DNA from: Antedon mediterranea | Lineage: Eukaryota > Echinodermata > Crinoidea > Comatulida > Antedonidae | Length of the DNA: 64,000 nucleotides | Reading direction: 5' to 3' | Assembly: GCF_964355755.1 (NCBI RefSeq) | Contig: NC_092674.1 | Span: 17,622,501 to 17,686,500 of the forward strand | Shown: one piece after another, positions 58,006-64,000 of the stretch | Layout of the letters: each line of letters starts with the position of its first letter | Position numbering within the stretch: position 1 is the first letter of the stretch | Made by a program: the position numbers and the translations under genes | The notes under the pieces: generated by a model | Told to the model about the DNA's origin: nothing | Seen by the model: the letters and a program-made list of their open reading frames with translations, nothing else | The model's database searches: none

Positions 58006-61000
58006 ATAGGACTTTTTTTCTAAAAATTAAAATTAAAAAATTATGCTTAACATCATCTTATAGAGCCATAGTAACTAGTTATGTCAAAAAATAAAAGGGT
58101 CGAAATTTGGCAATTTTTCGAAAAATTTCCCTGCGGGGGACCATAGGATTTTTTTTTTCGAAAATGGTCAAAATTTTCATTGTTTAAAATTAAAAAATTA
58201 TGCTATAATATTGCCATTTATGCAAATATACTGTGCTAACATCATCTTATAGAGCCATAGTAACTAGTTATGTCAAAAAATAAAAGGTTTAAATTTTGCA
58301 ATTTTTGCGAAAATTTCCGTGCGGGGAACCATAGGAATTTTTTCGAAAAATGGCCAAAATTTCCACTTTTTAAAATTCAATAATTATGCTATATAATATT
58401 GGCATTTATGCAAATATATTGTGTTAGCATCATCTTATAGAGCCATCGTAACTAGTTATGTCAAAAAATAAAAGGGTCGAGATTTGGCCATTTTTCCTCC
58501 GGGGGACCACAGGAATTTTTTCGAAAAATGACCAAAATTTCCACCTTTTAAAATTCAATAATTATACTATAATATTGCCATTTATGCACATATATTGTGT
58601 TAACATCATCTTATAGAGCCATAGTAACTAGTTATGTCAAAAAATAAAATGGTTGAAATTTGGCCATTTTGGGGAAAATTTCCCTGGAGGGGAAAAAAGG
58701 AATTTTTTCGAAAAATGACTAAAATTTCAAATTTTTAAAATTCAAAAATTATGCTATAATATTGCCATTTATGCACATATATTGTGTTAACATCATCTTA
58801 TAGAGCCATAGTAACTAGTTATGTCAAATAATAAAAGGTTTGAAATTTCGCCATTTTTGCGAAAATTTCCCTGCGGGGGACCATAGGACTTTTTTTCAAA
58901 AAATGGTCAAAATTTTCATTCTTTAAAATTAAAAAATTATGCTTAACATCATCTTATAGAGCCATAGTAACTAGTTATGTCAAAAAATAAAAGGGTCGAA
59001 ATTTGGCCATTTTTCGAAAAATTTCCCTGCAGGGGACCATAGGATTTTTTTTCTCGAAAAATGGCAAAAATTGTCCACTTTTTCAAATTAAATAATTATG
59101 CTATAATATTGCAATTTATGGAAATATATTGTGCTAACATCATCTTATAGAGCCATAGTAACTAGTTATGTCAAAAAATAAAAGGGTCGAATTTTTGGAC
59201 ATTTTCCTAAAATTTCCCTGCGGGGGTCAATAAGAATTTTTTTCGAAAAATGGCAAAAATTCCCACTTTTTAAAATTTAATAATTATGCTATAATATTGC
59301 CATTCATGCAAATATATTGTGCTAACATCATCTTATAGAGCCATAGTAACTAGTTATGTCAAAAAATACAAGGGTCGAAATTTTGAAATTTTCCGAAAAT
59401 TTCCCTGCTGGGTACCATAAGAATTTTTTTCGAAAAATGGAAACAATTTCCACTTTTTAAAATTCAAATATTATGCTATAATATTGCCATTTTTGCAAAT
59501 ATATTGTGCTAACATCATCTTATAGAGCCATAGTAACTAGTTAGTTCAAAATATAAAAGGGTCAAAATTTGGCAATTTTTCGAAAATTTTCCTGCGGGAC
59601 ACCATAGGAATTTTTTCGAAAAATGGCAAAAATTTCCACTTTTCAAAATTCGAAAATTATTCTATAATGTTGCCATTTATACAGATATATTTTGCTAACA
59701 TTAACCAAAACGTCCACCGTTTAAAATTCAATAATTAGGCTATAATATTGCCATTTATGCACATATATTGTGTTAACATCATCTTATAAAGCCATAGTAA
59801 CGAGTTAAGTCAAAAAATAAAAGGGTCGAAATTTGGCCATTATAAACTTTTAAAACTTAAATAATTATGCTAGAATATTGCCATATACACAGATATATTT
59901 TACTAACATCATCTTATATTTTTCCTGCGGGGGACTATATGAATTTTTTCAAAAAATGGCAAAAATTTCCACTTTTTCAAATTCAATAATTATGTTATAA
60001 TATTGCCATTTATGCACATATATTGTGTTAACATCATCTTATAGAGCCATCGTAACCAGTTATGTCAAAAAATAAGAGGGTCGAAAAATGGCAACATTTT
60101 CCACTTTTAAAAATTAAATAATTATGCTAGAATATTGCCATTTATACAGATATATTTTAGAAAATTTCCACTTTCTAAAATTCAAAAATTATGTTATAAT
60201 ATTGCCATTTATGTACATATATTGTGCTAACATCATCTTATAGAGCCATAGCAACTAGTTTTGTCAAAAAATAAAAGGGTCGAAAAATGGAAAAATTTTC
60301 CACTTTTTAAAATTCAATAATTATGCTATAATATTGCCATTTATGCACATATATTGTGTTAACATCATCTTATTGAGCCATAGTAACAAGTTGTGTCTAA
60401 AAATAAAAGGGTCGAAATTTGGCCATTTATCGACAATTTCCCTGAAGGGGACTACAGGAATTGTTTTCAAATTTCCATTGTTTAAAATTCAGAAATTATG
60501 CTATAATATATCCATTTATGCAAATATATTGTGCTAACATCATCTTATAGAGCCATAGTAACTAGTTATGTCAAAAAATAAAAGGGTCGAAAAATGGAAA
60601 AATTTTCCATTTTTTAAAATTCAATAATTATGCTATAATATTGCCATTTATGCACATATATTGTGTTAACATCATCTTATTCAGCCATAGTAACAAGTTA
60701 TGTCTAAAAATAAAAGGGTCGAAATTTGGCCATGTATCGACAATTTCCCTGAAGGGGACTACAGGGATTTTTTTCGAAAAGTTCTCAAAATTTCCACTTT
60801 TCAAAATTCAATAATTATGCTATAATATTGCCATTTATGCACATATATTGTGTTAACATCATCTTATAGAGCCATAGTAACTAGTTAAGTCAAAAAATAA
60901 AAGGGTCGAAATTTGGTCATTTTTAGAACATTTTCCTGCGGGGGACCATAGGATTTTTTTTCGAAAAATGGCGAAAATTGACACTTTTTAAAATTCGAAA

Positions 61001-62330
61001 ATTATGCTATAATATTGCCATTTATGCAAATATATTGTGCTAACATCATCTTATACAGCCAGAGTAACTAGTTAAGCCAAAAAATAAAAGGATCGAAATT
61101 TGGCTATTTTTTCGAAACTTTTCCTGCAGGGGACCACAGGAATTTTTTCAAAATATAACCAGAATTCCCACCTTTTAAAATTCAATAATTAGACTATAAT
61201 ATTGCCATTTATGCACATATTGTGTTAACATCATCTTATAGAGCCATAGTAACTAGTTATGTCAAAAAATAAAAGGTTTGAAATTTGGCAATTTTTGAAA
61301 ATTTTCCTGCGAGGGACCATAAGAATTTTTTTGAAAAATGGAAAAAATTTCCACTTTTTAAAATTCGAAAATTATGCTATAATATTGCCATTTATGCAAA
61401 TATATTGTGCTAACATCATCTTATAGAGACATAGCAACTAGTTATGTCAACAAAATAAAAGGGTCGAAAATGGCAACATTTTACACTTTTTAAAATTAAA
61501 TAATTATGCTATAATATTGCCATTTATACAGATATATTTTGCTAACATCATCTTATAACGTCATAGTAACGAATTATGTCAAAAAATAAAAGAGTGGAAA
61601 TTTGGCCATTTTTTGAAAAATTTTCCTGTGGGGGACCATAGGAATTTTTTCGAAAAATTGACAAAATTTCCAAATTTCTAAAATTCGAAAATTATGCTAT
61701 TGGGTTGAAATTTGGCAATTTTTACCAAAATTTCGCTGTGGGGGGGGGGGGGGGACCATAGGATTTTTTTCGAAAAATGACTAAAATGTTCCACTTTTTA
61801 AAATTAAATAATTATGCTATAATATTGCCATTTATTCACTAATATTGTGCTAACATCATCTTATAGAGCCATAGCAACTAGTTATGTCATGAAATAAAAG
61901 GGTCGAAATTTCCATTGTTTAAGATTAAAAAATTACGCTATAGTATTGCCATTTATGGAAATAGCAAATATATTGTGCTAACATCATCTTATAGAGCCAG
62001 AGTAACTATAGTTATGTCAAAAAATAAAATGGTTGAAATTTGGCCATTTTTGGGAAAATTTCCCTGGAGGGGACAATAGGAATTTTTTCGAAAAATGACT
62101 AAAATTTACAATTTTTAAATTCAAAAATTATGCTATAATATTGCCATTTATGCACATATATTGTGTTAACATCATCTTATAGAGCCATCGTAACTAGTTA
62201 TGTCAAAAAATAAAATGGTTGAAAACTGGCCATTTTTCGAAAATTTCCCTGCGGGGACCATGTGACTTTTTTTCAAAAAATGGTTAAAATTTCCATTCTT
62301 TAAAATTAAAAAATAATTATGTGAAAAGTT
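58006..62330 (+). repeat. Satellite A, plus orientation, copy 2 (expanded)
   Basis: More than twenty 186-190-bp units, twice the length of the copy 1 array. It includes a G14 run at about 61740. Small ORFs are unit-derived. Confidence 0.93.
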
Positions 62331-62410
62331 TCATCGAAATGCTCAAAATGGTCTAAAACGGTTTCTAATGTGATTTTAGCACTTTGATGTTTTTCTGTAA
62401 CCAAGTTTCA
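62331..62410 (+). repeat. Satellite B fragment at the A inversion point, copy 2
   Basis: Same single B unit and same junctions as 26339-26440. Confidence 0.85.
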
Positions 62411-63708
62411 TTAACTAGCTCTATAAGATGATGTTAGAAAAATATATGTGTATAAATGGCAATATTATAGCATAATTATTTAATTTTAAAAAGTGGAAAA
62501 TGTTGCCATTTTTCAACCCTTTTATTTTTTTGACATAACTAGTTGCTATGTCTCTATAAGATGATGTTAGCACAATATATTTGCATAAATGGCAATATTA
62601 TAGCATAACTTTCGAATTTTAAAAAAGTTGAAATTTTCTCTATTTTTCGAAAAAAAATTCCTATGGACCCCCGCAGGAAAATTTTAGGAAAATGTCCAAA
62701 TTTCGACCCTTTTATTTTTTGACATAACTAGTTACTATGGCTCTATAAGATGATGTTAGCAAAATATATCTGTATAAATGGCAATATTATAGCATAATTT
62801 TCGAATTTTGAAAAGTGGAAATTTTGATATAATTCGTTACTATGACGTTATAAGATGATGTTAGCAAAATATATCTGTATAAATGGCAATATTATAGCAT
62901 AATTATTTAATTTTAAAAAGTGCAAAATGTTGCCATTTTTCGACCCTTTCATTTTTTTGACATAACTAGTTGCTATGTCTCTATAAGATGATGTTAGCAC
63001 AATATATGTGCATAAATGGCAATATTATAGCATAATTATTGAATTTTAAAATGTGGAAATTTTTGCCATTTTTCGAAAAAATTCTTATGATCCCCTGCAG
63101 GAAATTTTTCGAAAAATGGCCAAATTTCAACCATTTTATTTTTTGACATAGTTCGTTACCATGGCTCTATAAGATGATGTTAGCAAAATATAGCTGTATA
63201 AATGGCAACATTGTAGCATAATTTTCGAATTTTGAAAAGTGGAAATTTTAGCCATTTTGTGAAAAAATTCCGCAGGGAAATTTTTGCAAAAATTGCCAAA
63301 TTTCAAACCTTTTATTTTTTGACATAACTAGTTACTATGGCTCTATAAGATGATGTTAGCACAATATATGTGCATAAATGGCAATATTATAGCATAATTT
63401 TTGAATTTCAAAAAGTGGAAATTTTGGCAATTTTTGGAAAAAATTCCTATGGTCCCCCGCAGCGAAATTTTCGAAAAATTGCCAAATTTCGACCCTTTTA
63501 TTATTTGACATAACTAGTTACGATGACTCTATAAGATGATTCTAACACAATATATTTGCATAAATGCCAATATAATAGCATAATTATTGAATTTTAAAAA
63601 GTGGAAATTTTGGCCATTTTTCGAAAAAAATTCCTATGGTCCACAGCAGGGAAATTTTCGCAAAAATTGCCAAATTTCAAACCTTTTAATTTTTGACATA
63701 ACTAGTTA
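62411..63708 (-). repeat. Satellite A, minus orientation, copy 2
   Basis: Reverse-complement units, nearly identical to 26441-27612 with about one more unit before the switch to B. Confidence 0.93.
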
Positions 63709-64000
63709 CTTCAAATCGCATTTGGAGACGTTTTAGACCATTTTGTGCATTTCGATGAAACTTGGTTACACAAAAACATCAAAGTGCTTAAAATCACATT
63801 TAAAACCGTTTTAGAGCATTTTGAGCATTTCGAAAAAACTTTTTAGACAAAAACATCAAAGTGTACAAAATAGCTTAAAATCGCATTTAGAGACGTTTTA
63901 GACCATTTTGTGCATTTCGATAAAACTTTTCACACAAAAACATCAAATTGCACAAAATAGCTTAATACCGTGTTTGAAATCGTTTTAAACCATTTTGAGC
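63709..64000 (-). repeat. Satellite B, minus orientation, copy 2 (cut by window end)
   Basis: Reverse-complement B units running off the window. In copy 1 this array is about 1.4 kb. Confidence 0.9.

Noticed and set aside
61739-61754. G14 run as a quadruplex element
   Set aside because: A single homopolymer in one satellite unit where siblings have GCGGGGG. More likely slippage or sequencing error.

Overview
The window looks like a satellite- and transposon-rich stretch of an animal genome. It has spliced coding exons, non-LTR and Ty3/gypsy retroelements, TIR elements, tRNA-derived repeats and AT-rich spacers, and no bacterial-style operons. The AGGCCT/CTAG-rich tracts and the Tx1-like LINE fit a marine invertebrate deuterostome such as an echinoderm, but that is a weak inference from general repeat character.

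Layout. 1-2130 is a tandem array of 139-bp units; three units are about 187 bp long and carry a tRNA-like body. 2314-5277 (minus strand) holds a gene split over small exons that join in phase: a short N-terminus, a glutamate-rich stretch and a C-x2-C-x9-H-x4-H zinc-finger-like motif. It appears to be the only ordinary host gene here. 5390-5880 is a CTAG/AGGCCT tract and 6287-7886 a ~20-bp minisatellite. The rest is dominated by three satellites: A (~189 bp), B (~88 bp) and C (25 bp; roughly a quarter of the window).

A segmental duplication explains most of the second half. Copy 1 (9831 to about 29000) and copy 2 (36807 to past 64000) share the same order: a TIR element, C array, a 5'-truncated L1/Tx1-like LINE interrupted by a GTCGCGTG-ended element, C array, a second LINE fragment, a DUF4371/hAT-like fragment, a short inverted C array, then A and B in both orientations. 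Between the copies lies about 7.8 kb with CTAG-rich DNA and a nearly complete 4.4-kb Ty3/gypsy element (121-bp LTRs, AAAGG target duplication) with broken reading frames. Copy 2 alone carries a 189-bp TTAA-flanked element, a 2.16-kb CAGTGGGA-ended element and a 3.17-kb foldback element, so copy 1 gives the empty sites.

Nothing here amounts to a working multi-gene system. The most useful points are the unannotated multi-exon gene, the mirrored satellite organisation, the datable insertions and a minimal retroposition scar at 16179-16218.
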